Shown: one piece after another, positions 21,120 through 30,485 of the stretch
Position numbering within the stretch: the first letter of the stretch is position 1
Layout of the letters: each line of letters begins with the position of its first letter
DNA from: Ascaphus truei
Taxonomy: Eukaryota; Chordata; Amphibia; Anura; Ascaphidae
Reading direction: 5' to 3'
DNA length: 64,000 nt
NCBI GenBank assembly: GCA_036426205.1
Contig: CM071579.1
Coordinates: 19,041,480-19,105,479, forward strand
The notes under the pieces: generated by a model
Told to the model about the DNA's origin: nothing
What the model saw: the letters and a program-made list of their open reading frames with translations, nothing else
The model's database searches: none
Translations under genes and position numbers: made by a program

Positions 21120-22030
21120 TGACTAGTTGTTGTTGGATACCCTATGTTATGCACGCGCCCGCTGGCCTCACCACTTTACTACGGCTTTTGTCTCACCCGG
21201 GATGGGTGGCGTGGTTGGCGGTAGAGGTGGAGGTGAAGGAGGCCTGGTCCGCCTCACCCGTCCCGGCCCGCTCCGAATTAAGCACGTACCCTCCCAGAGG
21301 TGGCAGAAGCTGCGAGTTTAAAAGACGGAAAAAATCGTACGAAAACCGAGAAACCAGGAACGTAACAGCGAAAAGAACAGAAACTTCTCAGGACACAGTA
21401 TAAAACCGAAGGCAAAAACGCCTAAGCAGCGGGACCGGAAGAAGTCCCAATATCGCTCCGACTCCCCATCACGTCCCCAGGCCTACCCATCCCCCTACTC
21501 CACCGGCCTAGCTCCCCCAACGTGGATCTGAGGCGGGATGCATCTTGTTGTGCCTCGCCCGCCGTCTTGTGTCCCGGTCGCTGCCTCGCTCCGCCGCTGA
21601 CTGTAGTGGTGCCGGTGGGGGGAGGCGGGGACAGCGCAACTCCGCGCAGTGACAAAACCAACACCCCCCCCCCTACCCTACTATCCGGCCGCCGCCCATT
21701 TGGGCACTCGGCGCCGCCAGGCAGCCTCCTTGCCATGGCTCCTGGCTGTTCCCTTCCTCGGGGAGGGGGGTGAGTTTGTAGCGGCCGGGGAGGGGGGGCC
21801 TGTATCATTGTGGGTGTGAGGATTGTATAGTTCTGTCGAGGCCGCTACGAGCCCTCCCTGGTTTGTGTGCCGGCTGAAGGGTTCATAATAGTGTGTGTGT
21901 GTCCCGCTGACTGTAGCGGCGCCGGGGGGGGGGGGGGTGTGAACAAGCGCGGGAGACACACGGGAGAGAGGGGTGCCCGGGTCCGATTTCGGAGCAGGAG
22001 GTAGAATTGCGCCTACCTGTACCTCAGGGT
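21120..22030. promoter_or_regulatory. CpG island, candidate promoter
   Basis: CpG dinucleotides are dense (over 20 in 21530-21800), against CpG depletion in most of the non-repeat window. It contains GC-box-like GGGGCGGG variants, CCGCCGCCCAT and a G13 run near 21928. It could drive a gene or lncRNA, or simply be a CpG-rich repeat. Confidence 0.4.
21735..21769 (+). other. Possible first coding exon with splice donor
   Basis: ATG at 21735 sits in a strong Kozak context (TTGCCATGGCT), encodes MAPGCSLPRGG and runs straight into GTGAGT at 21770, a consensus 5' splice donor, inside the CpG island. No downstream exon could be identified in the window, so this is only a candidate. Confidence 0.2.
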
Positions 22031-22342
22031 AAGAGACGTAGTTTTGGACTGCATTTCCCTGGACACAGGAAGTATGCAGACAGGCATAGCAGTGGCTTTC
22101 ACAATATATACTAAGATATAATACAGTAATATACACTATATACTGTTAGTGTGTGCTGCATATCTTATTGCCTGCAAAAAATATTTGGTGTATTTTATGT
22201 TATAAATGCCTTCAGGAACGGAACTTTTTTCATTTAAAAACAAAGTGTTCCTTATGGGGAAACGTGTTTCGCTTTACAACGTTTCGTTTTACAACGCCAT
22301 TTTGAGTAACGCATTGTGTCGGATAAACGAGGACTGCCTGTA

Positions 22343-22940
22343 CTGGTGCATTAGCGTAGTTCCGATTTATATATCTATACAAAAGGGTCTATTATGTTAT
22401 GAAAAAAGCCTACATTTAGCCTATAATAGTAATAATCACACCCCTCAGAACGGGCATTTTTTTCCAGTCCAATGCCCTGTTCTTCTGGGATTATTACTTA
22501 AATAACACGATGTTAACCCTATGCTGATGAGCCAGTTGTTATTTTTGGATATCGTTTGTTTTGCGGGTATGCAGTAAAAGTCGGGGGCGGGACAAATAAT
22601 GGCCTCTCCTGATTTGGGTTATTTGCCCGGATTTTTCATTTCATCAGCCTGGCCAGGACACTATACGTTCTGTCCTATGCTGGCTATGGTCTATAGGCTA
22701 CAACGAGATACAGCAGGACAATGGTTCCAAAGGCGCGTAGGAGCATTGAAAAGGTACAGAAAGAATAAAATAGCATTCAGGGACCAACAGAATCCAGAGC
22801 GTTAGAACACAAAGTATCAATATCAGTAAATCGCTGAATTATACAAAATCCGGCAAAATATGACGATATTACTTTGCAAAAAGTTTTCCAAACATTAAAA
22901 GCCAATGTCTTCTGAAAACTCAAACACAGAAGGCAGATGG
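22343..22940. other. No recognisable feature
   Basis: Unassigned sequence between two transposon insertions. Confidence 0.5.
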
Positions 22941-22947
22941 TTGAATG

Positions 22948-24006
22948 CAGGGATAGCCAACTCCAGTCCACAAGAACTACCATATTCCAGGAATTAGGGA
23001 TATCCCTGCTTCAGCACAGGTGAGGCAGTGTTTGTGCTGAAGCAGGTGTAACCATGCTGTAAAATGGCTGCAGTCATCTTCCTCTGCTCTCTGACAGTAA
23101 GGCCTGGTATTTATTGTGGGCATGCCAGCAGTTATCATGGAGGTTTGCCCTCACACCCCTGGTAGGTGTCAAATGTCCCTAGGAAGTGACAACATGCTGG
23201 TGTCCACGTTAGTGACATCAGATGTGCCTGTTCCTAGTGATATAAGACACAGCACTGCCTAAAGTTAGCTGTTGATTTCCTGTTGCTTGCCTCTGTTCAG
23301 TAAGAGGCACATGGAGGTCTCAACACTTGTTGCAGTAGTCTGATGCAGAGCTGTGAGTCGGCAGCACAAGGCAGACAGAAAAGCTGTTGGTGGCTGATGT
23401 AGAGCTATGAGACAAGGAGCAAGTCTGTGAGTGCAGGCTTGGGAGGAGACCTCTTATAAGACTGTGACCAGGGACCTGCACAGGGACTATCCTCCCTAAA
23501 GGAGATAGGGGAACCCACCAATTAAGGGAAGAGATACCTTTCAAGGGAAGCAGCTGAACAATGGAGGGCTAATACACCCATTGTGGAGGGCAGCTGGCCC
23601 ACCGTGCAATAAAGATGATGCTGATACAGAAACCCTCTGTGTAAGTGAGTGATTGCACAGGGGGCCGCACCACAGAGGAGTTCCTCACCAGGACCATCCC
23701 CATGCGGACGCAGGGATCCTGATGAGTTGAGGGCGCTGCACTGGATATATGGAGGACTCTGCACACTACCTCAGCTTGCCTGTCTGGTGTTGGCAAATCC
23801 CCACACACCATCATGCGGGAGACTCAGGAGTCCCTGTAGCCAACAGGTGCACCACCAACCAATCACACTGTAATGGGGACTGGTTAGACCACAGGGGCCA
23901 ATATGAGATTGGGGGGGGTCAGCCAGTCCAGAAAACCCGTTACACAGGGATAGCCTGAAAACCTGACCTGCTGGTGTCCCTTGAGGACTGAGTTTGGCTA
24001 CCTCTG
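22948..24006. mobile_element. hAT-like MITE interrupted by an LTR
   Basis: The left part (22948-23046) starts CAGGGATAGCCAACTCCAGT. The right part (23945-24006) continues GATAGCCTGAAAACCTGACC and ends ..CCTCTG. Flanks TTGAATG (22941-22947) and TTTAATG (24007-24013) look like its decayed target duplication. Removing the LTR and one CAGG restores an uninterrupted MITE. Confidence 0.85.
23047..23944 (+). mobile_element. Solo LTR, 898 bp
   Basis: It starts TGTAACCATGC and ends CCCGTTACA (TGTAAC/GTTACA inverted ends). It is flanked by CAGG at 23043-23046 and 23945-23948, a 4-bp target duplication. A TATA-like GATATAAGA lies near 23239 and AATAAAG near 23608, so transcription is plus-strand. There is no internal gag/pol. 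The insertion site inside the hAT-like MITE proves the MITE is older. Confidence 0.85.
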
Positions 24007-24013
24007 TTTAATG

Positions 24014-24561
24014 TCTCCATACTATTCGCTGAAGATTTTGCGGTAATCTGGCGAAAACGGTGCCTTTTAGTCTATTTTTGCGTATTCCCGAGTGATATGA
24101 AAACGGTAAAATGCAAAGCAAAGTTGAATTATTCATTCCCTAAATAATCATCATCATTCGTTTTTCATAAAACAAGGTAAGCACTATGCATTTTGCAGAT
24201 ATATTTTTTATTTCGCAACTACTTGAGAATGAATGTGTGTAACAGAAAAGCGTTATTATTCTGCGTCTCAATCCAGCGAGGAGATGGAAATGGAAATGAT
24301 CGCACTTTATTAGATCGTCTCTAAAAATTCATGTATTCGCTGCAAAAAATGTACAAGACTTACTGTATCACCAGACTTTCTGATTTCAAAGATGCACGGA
24401 TACAATGTAATCAAGTACATTAGAATATCATTATTGCTGTATTACAGGGGATATAAATGTGATCCCAACACCATTTATTGCAGGAAAGTACAAGAAACGT
24501 CCCACACCTACCTCCCAATCGCGTCTTCCAGACCCTCGCACTGCAAGTTGGTAGTAGCAAC
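24014..24561. other. No recognisable feature
   Basis: AT-rich unassigned sequence. Confidence 0.5.
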
Positions 24562-24948
24562 AGTTAGATCAGGGGCGGCCAACTCTAGTCCTCAAGGGCC
24601 ACTCCCGCAGTTCAGGTTTTGAGGATACCCCTGCTTCAGCACAGGTGGTTCATATCACAGCTCAGGTCGAAGACTCCGCCACCTGTGCTGAAGCAGGATA
24701 CATTTTCATTTACAAAGTAGGTCCCTGAAGGGAACCGGAAAGATCCATTATAGCACGCTCTGTGGAATATAGTAGGTGGACTAATGGTCCATGAGATAAC
24801 ATATCTCCACAGGAGGTCAAATGACCAGAAGCTGACCATATACTGACATGACATACTGTAGTGTGCCGACATTATTCTAAAACAAACCTGGGGAAATCTC
24901 CAAAAAGACCCAGGTACATGCTGGGTACATGCTGCAACCATTTCTCAC

Positions 24949-25074
24949 ACATTTCTGCAGATAGACTAATGGCCCATCGATTAACTGCGGGGGTCCCTGG
25001 CAGTCCCATTCAAACTGAATAGGACTGCCAGGAACCCCTGCTGTGTTAATGGGCCATTAGCCTCTGCAGAAATG
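24949..25074. mobile_element. Hairpin MITE inside the palindrome's left arm
   Basis: ACATTTCTGCAG at 24949 and CTGCAGAAATGT ending at 25074 bound arms of about 60 bp that pair throughout (AATGGCCCAT..ATGGGCCATT, CCTGGCAGTCC..GGACTGCCAGG). With the downstream tandem tract it makes up the insertion 24861-25250, which is flanked by TGTA on both sides. Confidence 0.75.
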
Positions 25075-25215
25075 TCACTGAAATTGTACTCGGCATGTAC
25101 TCGGCATGTATGTCGCATGTACCACCCGCATGTACCCCCCGGCATGTGCTCGGCATTGTGCTCGGCATGTATCTCGGCATGTTGCCCGGCATGTGCTCGG
25201 CATGTACCTGGCTAG
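25075..25215. repeat. Short tandem repeat of CGGCATGT units
   Basis: About a dozen irregular 11-13 bp units built on CTCGGCATGTA / CCGGCATGTG. Similar GGTACATGCTG words also lie just before the hairpin, near 24914-24933. Confidence 0.8.
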
Positions 25216-25344
25216 TTTAAGGCAATCTTTAGAATACTCGTTGGCTCGTCTGTATGTCCACATAGGACTAAAAAAGTGAAACAACAAACATTTTAATAAC
25301 AATAACTATGATAACAAGTGAACATATTATCAAATGCAAATAAC

Positions 25345-25674
25345 CATCTTAACCGTGCCCCCAAAACTGGAACAACCTACTGGAGAGTCTCACAGCCGCA
25401 CCCCGTCTAAGTTCTTCTTTCAAAAACCAAAGCTGTCTCACATTTTAATTGGTCTGTAACTGTTAATACGCCTATAACATATATTATCTTTACTGTGCAT
25501 GCAATGTCTTGTATATAAGTATACCACCCTGTTCATTTATGTAACTGTATATTGTAACCATGTATTATTTGTCATTTAACCTCCTATGGCCCATTACATA
25601 CTTGAAAACGAGAGGTAACTCTCAATGTATTGCTTCCTGGTAACACATTTTATAAATAAAATAAATAAATAATA
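25345..25674 (+). pseudogene. LINE 3' end inserted in the palindrome
   Basis: It begins CCCCCAAAACTGGAACAACC (the AP.NWNNL segment of the RT C-terminus) and carries the 3' UTR word TGCATGCAATGTCTTGTATA. It ends in an AT-rich tail (ATAAATAAAATAAATAAATA). It is homologous to 18310-18610 and strongly 5' truncated. Confidence 0.8.
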
Positions 25675-26043
25675 AAATCCTCCTTGGAGGACGACCCCAG
25701 GTGTGTATATAGAGTGGGAAGTCTCGTGTATCTCTACTCAATGATATTAGCGTGCAGATAAACCACCATATTTATGGCATATCATTTAAAATCAGAGAGC
25801 TACACGAGTTATGCATACGTACAACACACCAGCAATGAGCTAATGGTGCAGCAGCGATATAAATGGCACAGAAGGATGGCCATCCTATATACAGTATGGC
25901 ATGTAGTTATATAGGGAGAAACCACATAGTTCAATCAAAACCATGTAATGTATGTAATGTCTATACTCTAATATCATTGAGTAGAGATACACGGGACTTT
26001 CCACACTATATACACACCTGGGGTCGTCCTCCAAGGAGGATTC
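25675..26043. repeat. Inner inverted repeat, about 74-bp arms
   Basis: The left arm begins ATCCTCCTTGGAGGACGACC (about 25675) and the right arm ends with its exact inverse at 26043. The match continues through GTGTATATAGAGTG and GTATCTCTACTCAATGATAT. It forms the inner stem of the larger palindrome. Confidence 0.85.
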
Positions 26044-26478
26044 TATTTCTACTTTGTATAATAAGTTCACTTGTTGTTCTTATTATTAAAATGTTGTTGT
26101 TTTCACTTTTTAGTCCTATGTGGACATACAGTATGTCATGTCAGTATATGTTCAGCTTCTGGTCATTTGACCTCATTGTGGAGATATCTGTTATCTCATG
26201 GACAATTAGTCCACCTACTATATTCCACAGAGAGGGCTATACATGGGACCTTTTTCCGGTTCTGGGATCTTTTCCAGTTCCCTTCAGGGACCTACCTTGT
26301 AAAACAATATCATTTTTTTCCTACTGCACCCTGTTATACTGTATATGAATATATTACTTAAGTAATAGGCTGAGCGGCTGGGTCACCACAATTGTTTACT
26401 GAAGCAGGGATATCCTGAAAACCTGACCTGTTGCTGGCCGCTGAGGACTGAATGAAGTTGGCTACTCCGGCTTTAGAT

Positions 26479-27157
26479 CAAGAAAATGCCCCCACTTACT
26501 GAAGATAAAATGCGGATATTAAAAAAATGGATGGTGTGAATTAGTAGCACGCGATACATACAAACGGCTGTATTGTACAATAGAAAGAGAATTCCCTCTG
26601 CCTCCCTTACCTTTTAGCAAAGCAACGAACAGATAACATGTGTCTATTTAATGGACGTTCTCCGTGCATTATTTTTGTTATTCCTGGAAATAAAACATCC
26701 AGAGGGACATTTACATTGAAATACACAACCCCACTCATATTACCACACCCACCAAACATTCTCCTTCATTATAGGGAAGGGAACACATATGTTATTTCGT
26801 TTTTTTTTTAGCAGGCTTAGTGACGTTTTTATCAGCTCATTTTTGTGCAATAATTACATTCCATTAAATGCAAGTACAATAAAAGGTGGAACATTGTATC
26901 CAGGCCGTGTTTTAATGCAGTGTGCTTTTATTTTCCTGTTTGAGTTCGGTCACATCACTGAAAAGATGCTTGTAATTTATTTTAGATTTTGGAGACCTAT
27001 TGGGAAACCTATTGGCTGCTTTGGCCTTTTATACAGTACTGTATGTCAATGATACAAATACAGGTAAATAATTATGAAACAGCAAGAAAACATAACAAGA
27101 AGGCCAAGGACAGCCAGGGCACTCCGGAGTGTGCAAACAATAAAAATACGCTTTATT
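26479..27157. other. No recognisable feature
   Basis: AT-rich unassigned sequence. The 87-codon frame at 26789-27052 has no recognisable domain. Confidence 0.5.
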
Positions 27158-27165
27158 CCATATAG

Positions 27166-27384
27166 CAGGAGTCCTGAACTCCAGCCCTTCCCCCCCCCCC
27201 CCCAACAGGTCAGGATTTAATGATATCCCAGCTTCAGCACAGGTGGCTCAATCAGTGGCCCACTCTGAAAAGACTGAGCCACCTGTGCTGAAGCAGGGAC
27301 TGATTGAGCCACCTGTGCAGAAGCTGGGATAGCCTAAAAACCTGACCTGTTTAGGGGGGGGGGATTGGAGTTGAGCACCCCCGA
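27166..27384. mobile_element. hAT-like palindromic MITE, full length
   Basis: CAGGAGTCCTGAACTCCAGC at the left and the inverted GGAGTTGAGCACCCCCGA at the right. CATATAGC (27159-27166) and CATGTAGC (27385-27392) match at 7 of 8 bases, consistent with a hAT duplication overlapping the terminal C. Long C and G runs expand both arms. Confidence 0.82.
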
Positions 27385-27517
27385 CATGTAGCACGATGGA
27401 ATACACAAAATATTACATTCGTATAAAAACAAATACAGTAACGTCACCAGAAAAAAAACAAGAGTGAATACACACTACAATAGTCCAATTAAACACAGGA
27501 GACCATTAATCACGGTG

Positions 27518-27774
27518 TTAATTTCAGCTCCGTGACCCCCTGCTTCCACAGATACTCGCCTCTGTAGCGGTGCCAGTATCGCTGTGAACTTTAAATGTCC
27601 CGGTCACACTGGCCAATTGGAACCCGCAACGGATGATTTCACGGCTTCCTATTGGCCCGTGTGACATTTAAAGTCGCCATTATGTTAGGCACACTGTTCC
27701 CTACCTGCATAGATACTGGCACCACTACAAAGGTAAGTATCTCTGGAAGCAGGGGGTCCCTGGAAATGAAATTA
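27518..27774. mobile_element. Palindromic MITE
   Basis: TTAATTTCAG..ACCCCCTGCTTCCA at the left is answered by TGGAAGCAGGGGGT..GAAATTAA at the right, and GGTGCCAGTAT by ATACTGGCACC. The interior has paired ATTGG/CCAAT words. The arms are diverged and no target duplication was read. Confidence 0.65.
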
Positions 27775-27814
27775 ACAGTTCAGCTCCGTAACTGAGGGTG
27801 CTATGCATTAAGCT

Positions 27815-27900
27815 ACATAGTTACATAGTTACATAGTTACATAGTAGATGAGGTTGAAAAAAGACGTATGTCCATCATCTACAATTTTAAAAGGTATTTA
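27815..27900 (+). repeat. ACATAGTT tandem and dispersed repeat
   Basis: Four units of ACATAGTT are followed by AGATGAGGTTGAAAAAAGAC, a dispersed sequence I associate with amphibian genomes. Confidence 0.6.
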
Positions 27901-29060
27901 GATTTTCTGTCGAAAACCATTTATCTCTATAAAAGTGCAAGACCGATTTGCACTAGTGGTAGTCTGAGAGACTTGTATCAAATGATTCAAACATTAAAAA
28001 TATTGTATGTTAAAATACTGTCATATGAAGCTTGAGCACCGACACAGAGAACTCCGCTTCTCACTAGCAATTGTTAAAAATATTGCATGCAGTATGCACT
28101 CACAAAAGGACAGGCTATAAAACAGTTGATGGGCTACCATCTCTTATAGACGGCACCTTTTGACTTCATATTCATAAGTGGAATTTGTGCTTTACAAAGA
28201 AGTGAGGCTCGGTCTGGGCACAAGATCATCAAAGCTTTTCAAAATGAAAGATATTTGTAAGAATGTATATTCTATATTGAACCACTACTATTGTAATTTA
28301 AAAGCCCCTGTTCATTTAAATCTTACTGAACATGACATCCTATCTCCATTGACCAGACAGGAGATGAATGAAACCTGTCACAATTCCAGGTTTAAATAGG
28401 ATTATGTCTCACCATTGAAAATGGAATACAAATGACTTGCTCACAGTTGGCACAGTACCGATCATCATTTTTCTCTCTTCCGCCTGACAGATGCCAGAAC
28501 AGTAAGGTCTGATGTCAATCATTATTGATGAAATCAAAATGCCAATTATTCGGAGACATATTTTGATGTCCACCACAAAAGTAGTTAGAATAATTTCTTG
28601 GGAGATTGATCTTTGCCCTGTAATGCTTGGAATACGTATCATGAGAAGTTACCGGCTTTCATAGTTTGGGCCCATTTATAAAGGACCTGACGGGAAAACT
28701 CTCCCTCGTTCCCATCTTCCCACTGATGTAAGTTAATATAAGCTGTTGAAACATTTAGATTCCGTTCTAGTCTTGACATTCTCTTGCCTTTGTCTGATAG
28801 AGCACAGCGCATCCTTTCCAAGAGGACATTGTGTCACTTTTACCAGGGACGCTCCTTATATTCCTATGGAAAAACTTTGTTTTATTTCTTCTCTCTGGTA
28901 GACACTTTTTGGTCAGATTAAGGAGTTTCTCCTAGGCCTATTGAGTCCACTATTGAGCTACGTGTTAAATATCAGTAGCAAACCGAAGTGCTGTTTCTCC
29001 AGAGGAATTGATTAACAATGATGAACAAATCCTAATACACGCATTCATTTTTTTAATTGG
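27901..29060. other. No recognisable feature
   Basis: AT-rich. Minus frames at 28409-28642 and 28639-28821 have ordinary composition but match nothing I recognise. Confidence 0.5.
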
Positions 29061-29079
29061 CATTTATTACATTAAAAAA

Positions 29080-29300
29080 TGACTCCTGAAGTAGCAGAGA
29101 GTGAAACGCGTTGTCAGAGCTAGTTCTGTGAGAACCGGAGTTTGGAGATACTGGCAACCGGAGCTGTGTCTACAGGCAAGGCGTCCTTCCGCCCTCACTT
29201 GTGACGCCGTCCGGAAGTGACACATGCGGAAGGAATGGCCATCCCGTCGGCGGTTCTCTCCCATGAATGTTTTTTTGGAAAATGTGAGTGTTTTAATCCT
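29080..29300 (+). repeat. GAAACGCGTT-type repeat
   Basis: CTCCTGAAGTAGCAGAGAGT is followed by GAAACGCGTT (29103-29112). CpG-containing sequence then runs to about 29260, followed by an AT-rich tail. The motif order matches the other GAAAC repeats, but the hairpin is weak here. Confidence 0.45.
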
Positions 29301-29755
29301 ACCTTGTACTTTTAATACATTTTGGTGAAATAGTATACACTATTGTGGTATTTCTCTCCAATTACATATCGGCGACCACGAATCACACACACTGAGGGGT
29401 ATCCTGTGATTTTACCATTCAGCAGCAAAAGGGCTCCAGTCAGAGAGAGAAGAATCACTGACATACCTTTAACATCAGGAAGTTTTGTGAGTGCAACCTT
29501 ATTAGACCTTAAGACTGATTCATCAGTATTATATACCATCTGCACTATTTTTGCTCCTTTTTTATATTTTATATACCACTGGAAATATTCAGCGTATTAG
29601 GGTATATACTCAGGGAAATATGCAGCGCTCCTCCTCACACAGAAGAAAAGGAATTTAAAAATATATACTTTTATGGTTCTTCTGTTCATTTAATTTATTA
29701 ACGTTCTGTTAAATGTAAAAAATTAAGCAAGTAGTAATTCATCTAATCTATATCT
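29301..29755. other. No recognisable feature
   Basis: Unassigned AT-rich sequence. Confidence 0.5.
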
Positions 29756-29759
29756 ATAT

Positions 29760-30480
29760 ATATATATATATGTATGAAAACGTTGTATGTTGGATGTGCT
29801 TATGGGCAATCTGATTGGTCCGTCGGTCTGTCACTCAGCCTCTGGCCAATCAGATTGCTCCGTCAGTCCCCCCCACCCCCCCACGGCTCTCATTGGCCGG
29901 TGTGCTCTAACAGTCTGACCCATTCTACACACACACCACCTTCACATCGCGTGCTCCTCTCCAAGACTGCCTACACCACACGATGTGCACCAGCTTCCGC
30001 CACCTCCCGCCCAGGTAAGTTACTAAACCGCCCAGCTCACACCCCTGCACCTCCAATCCCAGCTCAGACCCCAGCCGCCGGGCCTCAAACCCCTGCGCCT
30101 CCCCCACCAGCTCACACTCCTGCTGCTGCCTCAAACCCCTGCACCTCCCCTCCCAGCTCACACCCCAGCCGCCGCAGGGGCCTCCTGCCGCCTCAACCCC
30201 CCGCGGGAGCGAGCGGCCGGGACCAAGCGGGGGAGCAGACAGCCGGGAGGGGGAGCGGGCACACCAATTGCAGACACGCTGCCTCCCGCCTCAGATCCGC
30301 GGGGGAGCAGGCAGAAGGGTGAGGGAGTGGCCGCCGTGTGCACGCGCTTCCGTCTGCTGAACATCCCCAGCAGACAGAAGGTTCCGGGGGTGGGGGGGAG
30401 TGGACGGATGACTGGCCGGCCGAGACAGCGGGGGAACGACCGGACGGGGGAGCAAGCGGCCGCCGGATACATTAATTGTC
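29760..30480. repeat. GC-rich repeat with ATTGG boxes
   Basis: It begins in a TA run, then holds three CCAAT/ATTGG words within 75 bp (about 29812-29900). Pro-rich CAGCTCACACC units and a CpG-rich purine-skewed section (30190-30470) follow. A GCCCAGGTAAGT at about 30010 looks like a splice donor, but no exon could be supported. Confidence 0.45.
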
Positions 30481-30485
30481 ACTTA

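Larger units (their letters stand above)
20747..22342. mobile_element. TA-flanked inverted termini enclosing a CpG island
   Basis: The left end is TACAGGCAGTCCTTTTTTGA at 20747 and the right end is AACGAGGACTGCCTGTA finishing at 22342. The outermost 13 bases are exact inverses, including a TA that would be the target duplication. Between them lie about 1.6 kb with a CpG-rich core. This is either one element that captured a CpG island, or two independent truncated copies of one MITE family flanking it. There is no transposase. Confidence 0.5.
24707..26320. mobile_element. Large palindromic element with about 330-350 bp arms
   Basis: The right arm is contiguous (25968-26320). The left arm is its reverse complement but broken into three pieces (24707-24860, 25251-25344 and 25675-25750) by two later insertions. 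Shared landmarks are AGTCCACCTACTATATTCCA, GTCATGTCAGTATATG and TTTTTAGTCCTATGTGGACA. The loop is about 25751-25967. It is non-coding and probably a foldback or MITE-type DNA transposon. Confidence 0.75.
24570..26470. mobile_element. hAT-like MITE split by a large palindromic element
   Basis: The left part at 24570-24706 (CAGGGGCGGCCAACTCTAGT onward) and the right part at about 26395-26470 (GAAGCAGGGATATCCTGAAA onward) are the two halves of one copy. Flanks AGTTAGAT (24562-24569) and CTTTAGAT (26471-26478) match at 6 of 8 bases, as expected for a decayed hAT duplication. Confidence 0.72.

Noticed and set aside
25345..25674. CRISPR-like or other array from short direct repeats
   Set aside because: The repeats are an AT-rich LINE tail. 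No array of equal spacers exists anywhere in the window.
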